Shown piece by piece: positions 20,740-30,868 of a stretch of 64,000 nt of DNA. The stretch is taken from the NCBI GenBank assembly GCA_963575745.1, contig CAUYUJ010019359.1, positions 472,273-536,272 on the forward strand, in the 5' to 3' direction. Each line of letters starts with the position of its first letter. Within the stretch, counting starts at the first letter, position 1. A model generated the notes under the pieces. It was not told where the DNA came from. It worked only from the letters and a program-made list of their open reading frames with translations, and did no database searches. The stretch is from Prorocentrum cordatum. Lineage: Eukaryota > Sar > Dinophyceae > Prorocentrales > Prorocentraceae. The translations under genes and the position numbers were made by a program.

Positions 20740-21080
20740 GCGTAGAATGGCGACTGCCCGAGCTGTTCTCTGACAGTCCCGGGGCTCGCGGAGGGCCCCC
20801 GAGAACTCACGCCCCAGTGGACCTCTTCCCTGGGCCTGGGACGCGCCGGCGCTGCCGGTGAAACAGCCCCTCGACGTGGGCCGCGCGCGCAAGGGGGCAG
20901 GGGGAGGGGGCAGGGCTTCTGAGAAGGAGGAGGCCGCTTCTCCGGGGGCGCGCCGGCCCTGTACGACGAGGCCCGCGCCTCCTCTTCTGCGCAGCAGGGC
21001 TGCTTCTCTAAAGAGCCTTCGCCCCTCCCCCTGTCCCCCCCCTCTGCGCTCGGCCGATGCTTCGTTGCGACTTCCCCCCC
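20740..21080. other. No gene seen; family S-like GC-rich sequence
   Basis: GGGCTTCTGAGAAGGAGGAG near 20910 resembles family S. The open frames are Arg/Pro/Gly-rich without motifs. Confidence 0.5.
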
Positions 21081-21082
21081 CC

Positions 21083-21180
21083 CCCTCCTCCTCCTCCTCC
21101 TCTCCTCCTCCTCCTCCTCCTCCCCTCCTCCTCCTCCTCCTCCTCCTCCTCCTCCTCCTCCTCCTCCTCCTCCTCCTTTT
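21083..21180. repeat. (CTC)n microsatellite
   Basis: CTC triplets following a C run. Confidence 0.95.
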
Positions 21181-21729
21181 ATTCCCCCCCCCGCTGGGGC
21201 CCACGGCGCCACGCCCGTGGTGGTCGCCGGCGGCAGAGTGCGGCCCTCGGCGCCGCCAGGGCCTGCGGCGGGAGCGGGGAGCGGGGTGGGGGGGGGGTGG
21301 TGGCGGGGGGGGGCTCTCGCCGCCGCGCGGTCGCGCGCGCGCTCCCTCCCCGAGGGGAGGGGCACGAGGCGAGAGACTCTCACGTCCTTGGAGGAGGGGG
21401 AGAAAGAAACGGCAGGGCACCTCCGGCGGTGCGCGCGGGTTGCTTGGATCGGCGCCGCGCCCCTCTGGCGCGCGGGGTGGCGCTGGAGGCGCCGCCGGGG
21501 GCTCCAGCGCAGATCCGGGACACTCGCGCGGAGCGTCGAGAGCTCGCGTGCATGCCCGTCTTCTTCTTCTTCGGATGGGGCGCGGGCAGGAGTCACGCCC
21601 TGTGTGCGCAACGGCACGGAGCCTCCGTGAAGAGAGTGCGCAGCAGAGTCTTGACTCCACCGTGCCCTTTTTGCTGGGGCAGACGGCAAACCTTCTTTTC
21701 CACAAGCGCAGCTGTTAGAGAGGGGCGGG

Positions 21730-22310
21730 AGGAGGCGAAAAAAGGGGAGGCACAAGGGTCATGCTGCTGATCCACTTCTCACTCAGTCCACCGCGGGCTT
21801 CCAGAATGGAGCACAGAGACGATCAACCCAAAGAACGTATCAGCGCCAGGAGGGAGGAGGAGGAGGAGGAGGAGGAGCAGGAGGAGCAGGAGGAGCAGGA
21901 GAAGCAGGAGGAGCAGAAGGAGGAGAAGGAGGACAAACAGGGGGGAGCGGCAAAGGCGGTGTGTGTGCGTGTGTGCGTGTGTGATAGAGAGAGAGAGAGA
22001 GTGTTGAGTGAGTGTGCGTTTGCGTGTGTGTGTGTGTGTGTGTGTGTCGCGGGGCCCCAGTGCCTAAGGGGAGTCGTTGTTTGTGCCGCCTGGAGGGGGG
22101 CGGGATTGAAGTTGGGAAGGCGTCGGCCCAGTCCAGCGTAGATTGGCCCGCACTGCTGCAGAAGCGGGCCCTGAATGGGATGCGGCAGTATGGGGAGTTC
22201 ACTTGTGGGGCGTTCAGTTATACTCTTAGGGCTCTGGGGGGAAGGGAGGAAGACGCCTGCAGTTCGACGACATCCCATTCCACCATAATCGAATTCAGCC
22301 TTCACTACTG
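21730..22310 (+). repeat. Tandem segmental duplication, unit 1
   Basis: GGAGGCGAAAAAGGGGAGGC ... TCACTCAGTCCACCGCGGGC ... (GGA)n ... GACAAACAGGGGGGAGCGGC ... (GT)n ... GGGATTGAAGTTGGGAAGGC ... CAGTATGGGGAGTTCAC. Every block returns in order about 1.26 kb downstream. Confidence 0.9.
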
Positions 22311-22414
22311 TAGTCTTTAGAAGAGTATGTTGGCCCCCGTTCGCGGGGGTCAGCGGCACTCTGTCGCAGACCCCTCTGCTGTCCAAGAACAGTTTCGCGG
22401 ACCAACCTCCGAAC

Positions 22415-22820
22415 AAGGACGGCTGCATCATCGTCGTGTGGTTGGGCGTTGCTGGCAGGGATGGGGATATGTAGGTGCAGGAGTGTCGGCGGGGGGGGCT
22501 GGTAACATCGGCTCGCTACGCGCCACCGTCCACAACCACGAAAGAACATGCATGCATGCACGAATTCGCTACGGACAAGGGGTTGCTCGGGGGTTGAGGC
22601 TGGGGCGTAAAAAACAAAGGACAAACATTCAGAATGCAACAGGAAAGCTCGACATCGAGACTCCAGCGAAAGCCTCAAGAAAGTTATAGGGAGGCTTCGT
22701 CATCGACCACCACGAAGAAAAGATGCATGCATGCAGGAATTCGCTGAGACGAGAATTTTCGGGATACTTACATAGGACGCCGTCATCATCTTCGTGTGGT
22801 TCGGCATTGCCGACAGTGAT
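22415..22820. repeat. Smaller duplicated blocks between the two units
   Basis: A CATCATCGTCGTGTGGTTGG ... ATGGGGATATGTAGG block near 22425 recurs near 22785, and ATGCATGCATGCACGAATTC near 22550 recurs as ATGCATGCATGCAGGAATTC near 22724. They suggest an older tandem duplication. Confidence 0.75.
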
Positions 22821-22989
22821 GGGAGTAGGTGTAAAGGGTAGATGGTTTCTTGGAGAAGAAAAAACGGGGGGGGGTAACCCTCATTGGTATTCGACGGGAC
22901 CAAGAGATCTCGCGCTGAAGCCGGGCAAATATTTGTGTCGTGGGGTCCCTGTGCCTAAGAGGAGTCGAGTTTGGTACCGCGTGGAGGGG

Positions 22990-23640
22990 ACCGAGGGGGG
23001 AGGGGAGGCGAAAAGGGGAGGCGCGAGGATCATCCTGCCGATTCACTTCTCACTCAGTCCACCGCGGCGCGGGCTTCCAGAACGGAGCACAGAGCGAGCA
23101 ACCCCGAGGACGTATCAGCGCCAGGAGAGAGGAGGAGGAGGGGGAGGAGGAGGAGGAGGAGGAGGAGGAGGAGGAGAACGAGGAGGAGGAGGAGGAGGGG
23201 GAAGGAGGAGGAAGAGGAGGAGGAGGAGGAAGACAAACAGGGGGGAGCGGCAAAGGCGGTGTGTGTGTGTGTGTGCGTTCGCCAGCGCAGTGACTCTGCC
23301 TAGCCGCCGACGCAAAAGTGGTGTGTGTGTGTGTTTGTGTGTCTCGTGGGGTCCCAGGGCTGAAGGGAAATCGTTTTTTGTACCTCCTGGAGGGGGGGTG
23401 GGATTGAAGATGGGAAGGCGTCGTCCCGCTCGAGCGTGACTTTTCCCGCTCTGCTGCAGAAGGGGGCCCTGAATAGGACGCGGCAGTACGGGGAGCTCAC
23501 GCTGCCGAAACGTCATAAGTACGTATTCGTGGGGGTATCAGTTATGCTCTGAGGGCTCGGGGCGAAAGGGAGGAGGAAGACGCCTGTAGCTCGACGACAT
23601 CCCGTTCCCCAATAATCAAATTCAGCTCTCACGTCTTCGA
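22990..23640 (+). repeat. Tandem segmental duplication, unit 2
   Basis: Repeats unit 1 with about 10-15% change by eye. The GGA tract is longer and the GT tract is split by CGCCAGCGCAGTGACTCTGC. A partial third piece (GTCGTGGGGTCCCTGTGCCT) lies at 22933-22990. Confidence 0.9.
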
Positions 23641-23754
23641 GTGTGTATGTGTATCTGTGTGTCTGTGTGCATCCCATGCGGTCCGAACGACCAGTCATAC
23701 GGGGCAGAAGATAAGTACCCGAACGACGAACCCAAATCTGCGTACTGCTCGACA

Positions 23755-24415
23755 GCTAGGGCGCCTGGCCCACAGCTGGCCCTCGTGAGGGTCTCCGCTT
23801 CTCGAAGGCCGAGGCGCCCGGCCCACAACTGGCCCACAGAGCCGGCAGAGGCCTCCGGTCCACCAGAAGGGGCACCATCACTGTGAGGGTCGCCACTTTT
23901 CGAAGGCCGACACTTCCGGCCTACGGCTGGCTCACAGAGCCGGCAGAGCCTTCAAGCCCGTTGGGAGGAGCGCCACCCTCGTGAGGGTCGCCACTTTTCG
24001 AAAGCCAAGGCGCCCGGCCCACAGCTGGCCGCACAGCCGGCAGAGGCCTCCGGCCCACCAGGAGGGGCGCAGTCCTCGTGAGGACTGCCACCTTGCGAGG
24101 GCCAAAGCGCCCGGCCCACAGAGCCTGCAGAGGCCTCCGGCCCCCCAGGGGCGACATCCCTGTGAGAGTCGCCCCTTCTCGAACGCCAAAGCGCCCGGCC
24201 CACAGCTGGCCTGCGGAGCCAGCAGAGCCTCCGAGCCCGTTGGGAGGAGCGCCATCCTCGTGACTTGTCGCCGCTGTTCCAGGGCCAAGGCGCCTGGCCA
24301 ACAGCTGGCCACACAGAGCCGGCAGAGCTTTCCGGCCCGCTGGGAGGGGCGCCATCCCTCTGAGGGTCGCCCTTTTCCTAGGGCCAAATCGCCCGGCTTA
24401 CAGCTAGCCGCAGAG
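23755..24415. repeat. ~97-bp minisatellite, about seven units
   Basis: Units run from TGAGGGTCGCCACTTTTCGA through GCGCCCGGCCCACAGCTGGC to AGAGCCGGCAGAGGCCTCCG. Starts are near 23788, 23885, 23982, 24079, 24161, 24260 and 24362, so most are 97-102 bp and one is about 82 bp. Confidence 0.92.
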
Positions 24416-24429
24416 CACACAACTGGACC

Positions 24430-24745
24430 ACATCTGCATCGGCAGCATCAGCAAAAACCGCATCAAGTACGCAATGCACAGAAGAATAACAAACATCTAT
24501 CAACACCCATATTCAACACAACAACCACAGCAACGTAGGAACTACATGATCAGCAACGTCGACGACAAGAGCAGCAGCCCCATCAAGACCACAACAACGT
24601 AACAACCAAATGAGCAGCAACGACGACATGAGCAGCAGCCACATCATGAGCAGCAATGGGGACTTCAGCAGCGGCCACATCAACGGCAACCTCATCAGCA
24701 AAGAAGTAACCAACAACAACTGCATTAGCAAAGCCAGCAGAGGTA
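24430..24745. repeat. Imperfect CARCAN-rich, AT-richer region
   Basis: AGCAGCAACGACGACATGAG-type A/C-rich triplets. One frame reads MSSNDDMSSSHIMSSNGDFS, another is Gln/His-rich. It is probably a decayed trinucleotide repeat. Confidence 0.6.
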
Positions 24746-25104
24746 TCGGATCACCAACTCTTACTGCCAGGCAAAAGCCCCTTTATGCTAAAGCCTAACG
24801 CGGAGCGAGCCATATTGGGATTCATCTGGATCAGGATCGCCAAGACGCAGCAGTCAGGCCGACTCGCGGCGTTTGAATACCGAAAATATTGTTCTGGCAC
24901 TCTTCCGGATCTTCACACGGTTGTCTCCCAATTCGAGTAGTGGATCGACTACCGAATTGATTTGCCCCAATATTGATTTGTTCGTCGAATCCGTAAGACA
25001 AACGCCTCGACACGAAACATCAATCTCAGGGTAAACGAATTCTGCAGTCGATCCCCTACTCGACCAATGGGGCACCTCCCTCGGTGGAAATGAGTCCTCG
25101 TAAA

Positions 25105-25320
25105 TGAGCGACTTCTTATTCGGCGTCTCGGCATTGGGCGGAGGGAGGGGGGGTCTGGCTCCGAACGTCTGCTCGGTGCGGCTGTCTGCAACGGTGCGTC
25201 CCGTGGGGGAGACTCCACACGCGTGAAACGGGCGCCCGAAACAGCCGAGATCTACTCCAGGGGGGGGGGGGGGGGCGGGAGGGGGCGGGGGTGCGAGGGC
25301 CCGCGCCGATCGGCAAGGCA
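25105..25320. repeat. Family L dispersed repeat, copy 1
   Basis: CTTATTCGGCGTCTCGGCAT ... GGGGGTCTGGCTCCGAACGT ... TGCGTCCCGTGGGGGAGACT ... GCCGAGATCTACTCCAGGGG ... CGCGCCGATCGGCAA. A second copy lies at 52.84 kb in the same orientation. Confidence 0.85.
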
Positions 25321-25350
25321 ACGAACAGGAAGACGGCCACCAGCTAGGAA

Positions 25351-25506
25351 GGCACAAACTATACACCAACACCGATCCTGGCCCAGGATCACCCTGGGCC
25401 CAGGATCGGTGTATACGCCCTCCGCCTGGCGCAAGAAGGCATATACACCGATCCTGGGCCCAGGGTGATCCTGGGCCAGGATCGGTGTTGGTGTATAGTT
25501 GGTGCC
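25351..25506. repeat. Perfect inverted repeat, 59-bp arms, 26-bp spacer
   Basis: Arm 25357-25415 (AACTATACACCAACACCGAT ... CAGGATCGGTGTATA) is the exact reverse complement of 25442-25500. Outward it continues GGCAC(A/C)AACTATA with one mismatch. Each arm itself contains the self-complementary CCTGGGCCCAGG. It lies between family L and a GGA tract. Confidence 0.95.
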
Positions 25507-25659
25507 CTCCGAACCAGCGGAAAGGAGCCCTCGTAAAGGGGGGGCCCGTGCTGCAGCACGACCTGCTCCGGGAGGCCCCCCCCCCGGCGCAAGCCTCGCG
25601 GGTCGGCGCCAGGGCCCCCCCCCCGCGCCCTGGGGGGGCGCGGAGCGCGCCCGGGAGGA

Positions 25660-26110
25660 GGAGGTAGAGGAGGAGGAGAAGGAGGAGGAGGAGGAGTTAG
25701 AGGAGGAGGAGGAGGAGGAGGAGGAGGAGGAGGAGGAGGAGGAGGAGGAGGAGGAGGAGGAGGAGGAGGGAGGAGGAGGAGGAAGGAGGAAGGAGAGGAG
25801 GAGGATGAGAGAGAGGAGAGAGAGAAGGAGGAGGAGGAAGGCGACAGAAGAGAGGAAGAGAGATGGAAAGTTAGAAAGAATTGAAACAAAAAGCAAAAGA
25901 AAATAAAAACAAAAAAGAAAGAATAAAGAAATAAGATTTATAGACAAGTAAAAAGAAAGAAGAAAAGAGATGTAGAAAAAAAGAATAGGAGGAGGAGGAG
26001 GAGGAGGAGGAGGAGGAGGAGGAGTGAGAGGAGGAGGAGGAGGAGGAGAAGGAGGAGGAGGAGTTAGAGGAAAGGAGGAGGAGGAGGCGGAGGAGGCGGA
26101 GGAGGCGGAG
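25660..26110. repeat. (GGA)n satellite with an A-rich interruption
   Basis: GGA triplets at 25660-25830 and 25988-26110 surround an AT-rich, mostly purine stretch (AAAGAAAATAAAAACAAAAA, 25860-25985). Confidence 0.93.
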
Positions 26111-26111
26111 G

Positions 26112-26280
26112 CCAGTCCACAAGAAACCTCCCACGAGAAACACCCTGGCACCCCAGGACGTCCCTCGAGTGCGGGTGCGGGAGCGTCACGACTTCCGTGG
26201 CAGAACCGTGGAACCCCAAATGGCCCGGGGCACCCTGGAGGCGAGCAGGGTGCGTCTTGACATGGGTCTCCACGGTCTAT
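26112..26280. repeat. Family D dispersed repeat, copy 2
   Basis: GTCCACAAGAAACCTCCCAC ... ACCCCAGGACGTCCCTCGAG ... GGCCCGGGGCACCCTGGAGG ... GACATGGGTCTCCACGGTC. Same order and orientation as at 18.9 and 32.1 kb. Confidence 0.85.
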
Positions 26281-26376
26281 TTGTTCTATGTTATTTTTCT
26301 GGGCGGTGTGGTTAAGCAGCCCCACAAAGGATTCCACCGGGTCTACCACGGGGGCGGGGGAGTGGTGCGTCCAGCA

Positions 26377-26697
26377 ATGGACAACGGCGTGCCCAACGGG
26401 AGAGGAGGCGAAAAGAGAAAGAGGAAGAAGAGCCCAGTGATTGGAGATCGAGCAGGACAAGGCACTATTTCGCATCGCACCGATACGCAAGCCATGCGCC
26501 GAACTCGCCGCCAAAATAAGCCAAGCAGGGAGGTAAGGGCACACGTTCAAAGAAGTAAGCCGAACGGCTATGCCGATCTGAAGCACGACATACATGCTCA
26601 CATCGACGCCCTCTCGCTGGCGGATGGCACACCGAAGGCATCCCTACTAGCGCGCGAGAAGGCAGCTACAACTGTACTCGCACAATCGTGCAACTGA
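26377..26697 (+). other. Unrecognised ORF, 106 codons, ATG to TGA
   Basis: The second half (YADLKHDIHAHIDALSLADG and on) looks like a soluble helical protein rather than a repeat translation. The first half is basic (KRKRKK). No known domain was recognised, no splice sites or promoter are evident, and the frame begins just after a family D repeat. It may be a chance frame or a decayed exon. Confidence 0.22.
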
Positions 26698-26699
26698 GC

Positions 26700-27450
26700 A
26701 GGTCTGGCCGTCTTTCCAATGCCAATGCCAGCGCCAACCAATGCCAACGGGGCAAGAGCAGCTCGGCTTCAGATTCACTGCGCGCCCATCTGTGGGGCTC
26801 CTCATGCCAGGAATGCGCGACGTCTCCACAGCCACATCGCCCCCCGTCACCACCGCCCACGCAACAGCCCCACTGGCTCGTCGAGCGAGCGCCACCCGTC
26901 CAGAAGCTGAGGACTGCACCCCCGAGTCCGAGAGAGAGAGAGAGAGAGAACGCAGTCGTTGAAGGCCGCCTGGCCATGGCGCTCCGCTCGACAGCGCTCC
27001 CCCCTCCTCTCGCCTCGCTTCGCCAATCCCCCCCCCCCCCTCGACATCCACTGGCAGAGGCAGCTTGAAAAGGCTCCCGCCCGCGCAGTCGGGACGAACC
27101 TGCGCGAGGCCCCGAGAAAACTGGCCGGGCCGAGATCCATCGGACCCTCGCGGGCGGGAAGAGGCACAGGCTCACGATCTATAAACTCGAGAATCTGAAA
27201 GTCCCCCTGCACCCACCACCTCCGCCCCCCCCCCCTCAGATCCCCTCCCGCCCCGACCATCCCACCAAGGCACCTGCCCTGCCCAAGAAGCCCCTTGCTG
27301 CGCCGCGGCCGCCTTGGAGAATCCACCCCCGCGCGCCCCGCCGGAGGCCCGACTGGGGAGCGCGGGAGAGGGAGGCGGCAGGCGGCGGTGACACAGGCGT
27401 GCCCACGGATCCACATACCCGAACTGGGCAAGGAAAAGACGGGTGCGACG
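26700..27450. other. No gene seen
   Basis: GC-rich sequence with a short (GA)n at 26932-26948 and C runs at 27029-27040 and 27226-27235. The open frames lack motifs. Confidence 0.5.
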
Positions 27451-27658
27451 CTTGGTGGTCTCCAAACCAGGTGGTGAGACACCCGGTGGTGACCCCGATT
27501 CCCCCTAAAAATAATTCTGGGTCACCACCGGGTTTGGGGACACGCGGTCGCCACGAGGTTTTGCGTTTCCTGGGCCAGCCAGCGCTCGAAAACAATAACC
27601 CAAATCGCCCAAAACTCACCACTGGGTGTTCTCACCACCACGTTTGGGGACCACCAAG
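27451..27658. mobile_element. 208-bp fold-back/MITE-like element, ~42-bp TIRs, ACG flanks
   Basis: Left CTTGGTGGTCTCCAAACCAG then GTGGTGAGACACCCGGTGGT; right ACCACTGGGTGTTCTCACCA then CCACGTTTGGGGACCACCAAG. As reverse complements the ends agree at roughly 85% over 42 bp. ACG directly flanks both sides, a possible 3-bp target duplication. It ends 185 bp beyond the stop of the DUF1275 gene. Confidence 0.82.
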
Positions 27659-27842
27659 ACGCCCAGCAGCAGATGCTGTCCCAGACCGGCAGCGGCCGCT
27701 CTTCGGCAGACGCCTTTTGGTCTCAGGTGGGCAACACCACTGGCGACACAGACGGCGAGCCCTGTTCAAAAGGAGCAGGGCTGCTGTCGGTCTTGGTCCC
27801 CACTCTTTACATACCCTCTCAGACCGATCCAAACTGAGTTCA

Positions 27843-28841
27843 CTACGCCGCAGCCAGGGCCGAGTCCTCCTCCTGGATGCCACGGAGCTTGGAGTGCTTG
27901 CTATCTCCGCTCTTCATCCGCTGGAAGCCCTCGCTGGCGCCGCTCAGCTGCCGCTCAAACTGCGCCTCCAGGGCCCGCGACTCCTTGATCGTCTCCTTCT
28001 GAGAGTGGACGTAGAGGGCGTGAGCGACCGCGAGGCAGCAGTAGAGGGCCGAGGGCATGAGCAGCGTGAAGAGCTCGAGTGCATTGTACGAGATAGTGCC
28101 CACGAGTGCGCCTCCGATGAAGCCGACAAGCAGGAGCGTCATGAGAACCACCTTGTTTCTGTCCGCGGTGTGCTCCTCCAAATCATCAGGCGCATAATTG
28201 CTGAAGGACAGGCGCTTCTTCAGAAACCTGGAGATGGTGCGGCCCGCGGCCAGGCCGAGGTCCGTGCCCGTCCCCGTCATGTGGGTCGTGCGGATGACGT
28301 TGCCGCTCCAGGACGAGCAGAGTCCGTTCTGGAGGCCGCAGCCGAGGGCCAGAAGGTGCGCACCAAGCTTGCCGTAACCGGACAGGAAGATCGGCATGGC
28401 CATGATGAACGCGAGCATCATGAGGGCGGTCGAGTAGGGCGCTGTGCCGATTTTGAGAGTCGCCTTGGGAATGAGCAATCCGCACAATATCGATCCGACA
28501 ATGAAGTCAAGGACGAGCAACGCTGGGGTGTCAACATCCCCGTCTTGCAGGTCAAACGAACGAAGCCCGATCGCCGTGGAAGAGCCAGAGACGTGGCTGA
28601 CGTAGTATGCGAACTTCGCAAATGCCACAGCGTTGACCATTCCAGCGCAAATCGCCAAAGTAAAACCGCTCACGTGCACGCCGAGCTTCTCTCTGCTGTC
28701 GATGCTCACCGCATCCAGTACGTTAAGCCTTTCTGCGAGCGCGGCGCGGAAATGCCGGCTGTCGAGCGCTTCGCCTATAGAACCCAACGCCTCGTCACTG
28801 ATCATCATTGACTGAGAGCGGACCATGGTGAAGCCGGCCAT
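27843..28841 (-). CDS. DUF1275 (YoaK/UPF0700) family multi-pass membrane protein
   Basis: An uninterrupted 332-residue frame of normal composition, the only intact protein gene I can support here. Seen: an AGMVNAVAF segment (66-74) followed by VSHVSGSSTAIGL (81-93), matching the family's SHMTGNxT signature; LGCGLQNGL (166-174); RTTHMTGTGTDLG (184-196), matching the family's RTTxxTGxxTDLG. Hydrophobic spans lie near 58-80, 106-124, 136-154, 158-176, 231-250 and 254-277, giving about six helices. The N-terminal 50 and C-terminal 55 residues are soluble and charged. The family is an uncharacterised integral membrane group common in bacteria and also present in algae; substrate and role are unknown. 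I chose ATG at 28841 because no earlier ATG lies in frame before the upstream TAG and its context (AAAGATGG) is good. No introns. A pyrimidine-AG site lies 147 nt upstream. Confidence 0.9.
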   Translation of the reverse strand: MAGFTMVRSQSMMISDEALGSIGEALDSRHFRAALAERLNVLDAVSIDSREKLGVHVSGFTLAICAGMVNAVAFAKFAYYVSHVSGSSTAIGLRSFDLQDGDVDTPALLVLDFIVGSILCGLLIPKATLKIGTAPYSTALMMLAFIMAMPIFLSGYGKLGAHLLALGCGLQNGLCSSWSGNVIRTTHMTGTGTDLGLAAGRTISRFLKKRLSFSNYAPDDLEEHTADRNKVVLMTLLLVGFIGGALVGTISYNALELFTLLMPSALYCCLAVAHALYVHSQKETIKESRALEAQFERQLSGASEGFQRMKSGDSKHSKLRGIQEEDSALAAA

Positions 28842-28986
28842 CTTTGCGCAGAGCAACTCACTGTCAGTCTGACGGGCCTTCCTACACTGTTGGGCGAGTG
28901 AGCAGCACAGCGACCTACTGGATTCAGCGAAAGCTTGAGCCCAAACAGCGGGGCGGGAGGCTAGGAACAGCTCGGGACGCTGACAC

Positions 28987-29002
28987 CTGGGAATAGGAAG
29001 TG
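28987..29002 (-). promoter_or_regulatory. Candidate 3' splice or trans-splice acceptor upstream of the DUF1275 ORF
   Basis: On the minus strand CACTTCCTATTCCCAG gives a pyrimidine tract ending in AG, 147 nt before the chosen ATG and inside the stop-free stretch that leads into it. In dinoflagellates such a site could accept the spliced leader; it could also be a cis acceptor for an unseen upstream exon. This is inference from one motif. Confidence 0.3.
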
Positions 29003-29254
29003 GCTAGCGTGTCGCGCCGAAGCGCGGTGGGCCAGAACCGGCGGCGCGACACGCAAAATCCCTGGTCGATATCCTCCCGTGCCGCGACCCGGCTGCCAAG
29101 AAATAGCGATACTACTCCCCAGACCTCTCCCGGGTCTCCCGGGGTGAATTCTGGCCAGAATTTCGAAGCGACTCGGACCTTGGCGACGGAGACCTTCCAG
29201 GAGGCCCATCAAGGCGAAAACGAAGTAAGAGTAATTAGCGATATCGGTACGGAA

Positions 29255-29410
29255 AGTTTGGTTCCTCAGAGCGTGGGGGATCGTTCAACCCTGAACGATC
29301 GGCCTTTTCAGAAACTTCAGATCCTTCAACATCGACCGACTCTGTGTCGCCAGCGGCGTTCAACGTTGAGCGCCCGCGCTGGGGTCGCCGCTAGTCGACA
29401 CGACGCAAAA
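29255..29410. repeat. Family O element, copy 1 (diverged)
   Basis: GATCGTTCAACCCTGAACGA, TCCTTCAACATCGACCGA, GGCGTTCAACGTTGAGCGCC and CTAGTCGACACGACGCAAAA in the order seen at 41.3-41.5 kb. Its terminal repeats are less clear than in copy 2. Confidence 0.78.
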
Positions 29411-29473
29411 CTAAATGAAACTACCCCAGACGTGAGATGTCCTAATTTTCTACATACGGGGTCTCTGGAAGTC

Positions 29474-29592
29474 CCTACCCTTCCCCAAGGGCCAGCTTTT
29501 CATCCTCCGTCGTTGTTTGACGGTGTCGGGGCCTGGCGAGGGCCCCTGGAGGCCGAAGATGGCCAAAAACCTCCCATCCTGACTTTTTCATG
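29474..29592. repeat. Family M repeat, copy 1
   Basis: CTTTTCATCCTCCGTCGTTG ... CGGGGCCTGGCGAGGGCCCC ... AAAAACCTCCCATCCTGACT ... TTTTTCATGACGCG. The same layout occurs at 30.4 kb. Confidence 0.78.
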
Positions 29593-29817
29593 ACGCGAGC
29601 ATGTCTCGAGCAAGAGATCGACTGCAGAATCGACTTACCCCAAAACTATTGTTCCGTCGAGTCTACGACGAATACGTAGTATGCTTGTAGATCCAGGAAC
29701 ATGATATGCATTCTTGGTAGATCCGACGAACAACAATCTGGGGTGAATGAATCTGCAGCCGATTTCTGTACGACGCGAGTATGCCTGGTTCGGTGGTAAC
29801 TCACGGGAGCCTCCCAT

Positions 29818-30012
29818 ACCACCTTGTTGGCTCTTGCGAATCAACGCTAATCGATACTAAATCGAGGTTCATCGACGCTCAATCAACGCTGATAGACGCT
29901 AACCGACGCTAAATCGGCGCTATCTCATCGACTCCAGGTGCTAGTCGACGCTAGTCGACGCTAAATAGAACTAAGAGGGTACACCAGGCTCACATGATGT
30001 GCCACCGACGCA
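29818..30012. repeat. Family N repeat (CGACGCTAAAT units), copy 1
   Basis: TTGTTGGCTCTTGCGAATCA, then about twelve degenerate 10-11-bp units (AATCGACGCTAAATCG), ending AACTAAGAGGGTACACCAGG. The second copy at 58.5 kb has the same head, units and tail. Confidence 0.85.
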
Positions 30013-30134
30013 TCCCATCCCCTCCTCTTCGTGCAGTGGCGCCTGGCATGGCCGCGGCGTACAAACGAACTGTTCCGGTGCATCGATCCTGCAGCCGATG
30101 CTCCACGACGCGAGCGTGCCTTCGGGGATCTTCT

Positions 30135-30350
30135 GACCCGGGTCAATCCAGACCCGGGTCAGCAGGAAACCAAAAACTGCAATGCAGGAAAAAAATGCAA
30201 CGCAGGTCTTCGCAAACCCGGGTCAGCCAATATGTGCGGCCGCCTCGCGGCCACGAACGGCTCGCTGGCCCGGGTCAGCCTGAGGGGGTCTTCGCAGGAT
30301 CCTGCAGGATCCGGTGCCGTGGCTGACCCCCGTTTGCATTGACCCCCGTC
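30135..30350. mobile_element. Family A inverted-repeat element, copy 3 (long form)
   Basis: 216 bp, nearly identical to 17780-17998, including AACTGCAATGCAGG, CGGCCGCCTCGCGGCCACGA and the CAGGATCCTGCAGGATCCGG block. Flanks GGGATCTTCT and TCGAGGCTCCCGA match copy 2. Confidence 0.9.
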
Positions 30351-30363
30351 TCGAGGCTCCCGA

Positions 30364-30525
30364 CGTCATGATTTTTTCATGACGCGACCCCCAAAGGTCC
30401 CGACCCATTACCTGGGACCGGCTCTTCATCCTGAGTCGTTTTTTGACGGTCCCGAGGCCCGGCGAGGGCCCCCGGAGGCCGAAAATAGCAAAAAACCTCC
30501 CGTCGTGATTTTTTCATGACCCGAG
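30364..30525. repeat. Family M repeat, copy 2, with hairpin end
   Basis: Starts with the hairpin CGTCATGA-TTTTT-TCATGACG (30364-30384), then CGACCCCCAAAGGTCCCGAC ... GAGGCCCGGCGAGGGCCCCC ... CGTGATTTTTTCATGACCCG. Confidence 0.82.
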
Positions 30526-30712
30526 GGGGTCTGGGTCTGTGTCCTGGTCTCCTCCTCCGACCAGGCTGCGCCGCCTGCCCCCCCTCGGCCCGAGCGCGCA
30601 CGGCGGCCTGTGGCCCCCGGGGGCCTCCACCCGGCCATGCCGAACTTCAGGGACGACACGCTCCCACCGCCGGCCGGCCTCCGCAGCGCGACTCTCTCGA
30701 GGGGCGAGGACG

Positions 30713-30762
30713 ACGCCGCCGACGACGACGACGACGACGACTACGACGACGACGACGAGGAA

Positions 30763-30805
<43 letters not shown>

Positions 30806-30868
30806 TTGACGACAACGACGACGACGACGACGGTGACGACGACGACGGCGAGGACGAGGACGAGGACG
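30713..30868. repeat. (GAC)n trinucleotide satellite
   Basis: About 155 bp of GAC triplets with TAC, TTG and GGC interruptions. One frame is poly-Asp, another poly-Thr. Confidence 0.96.
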
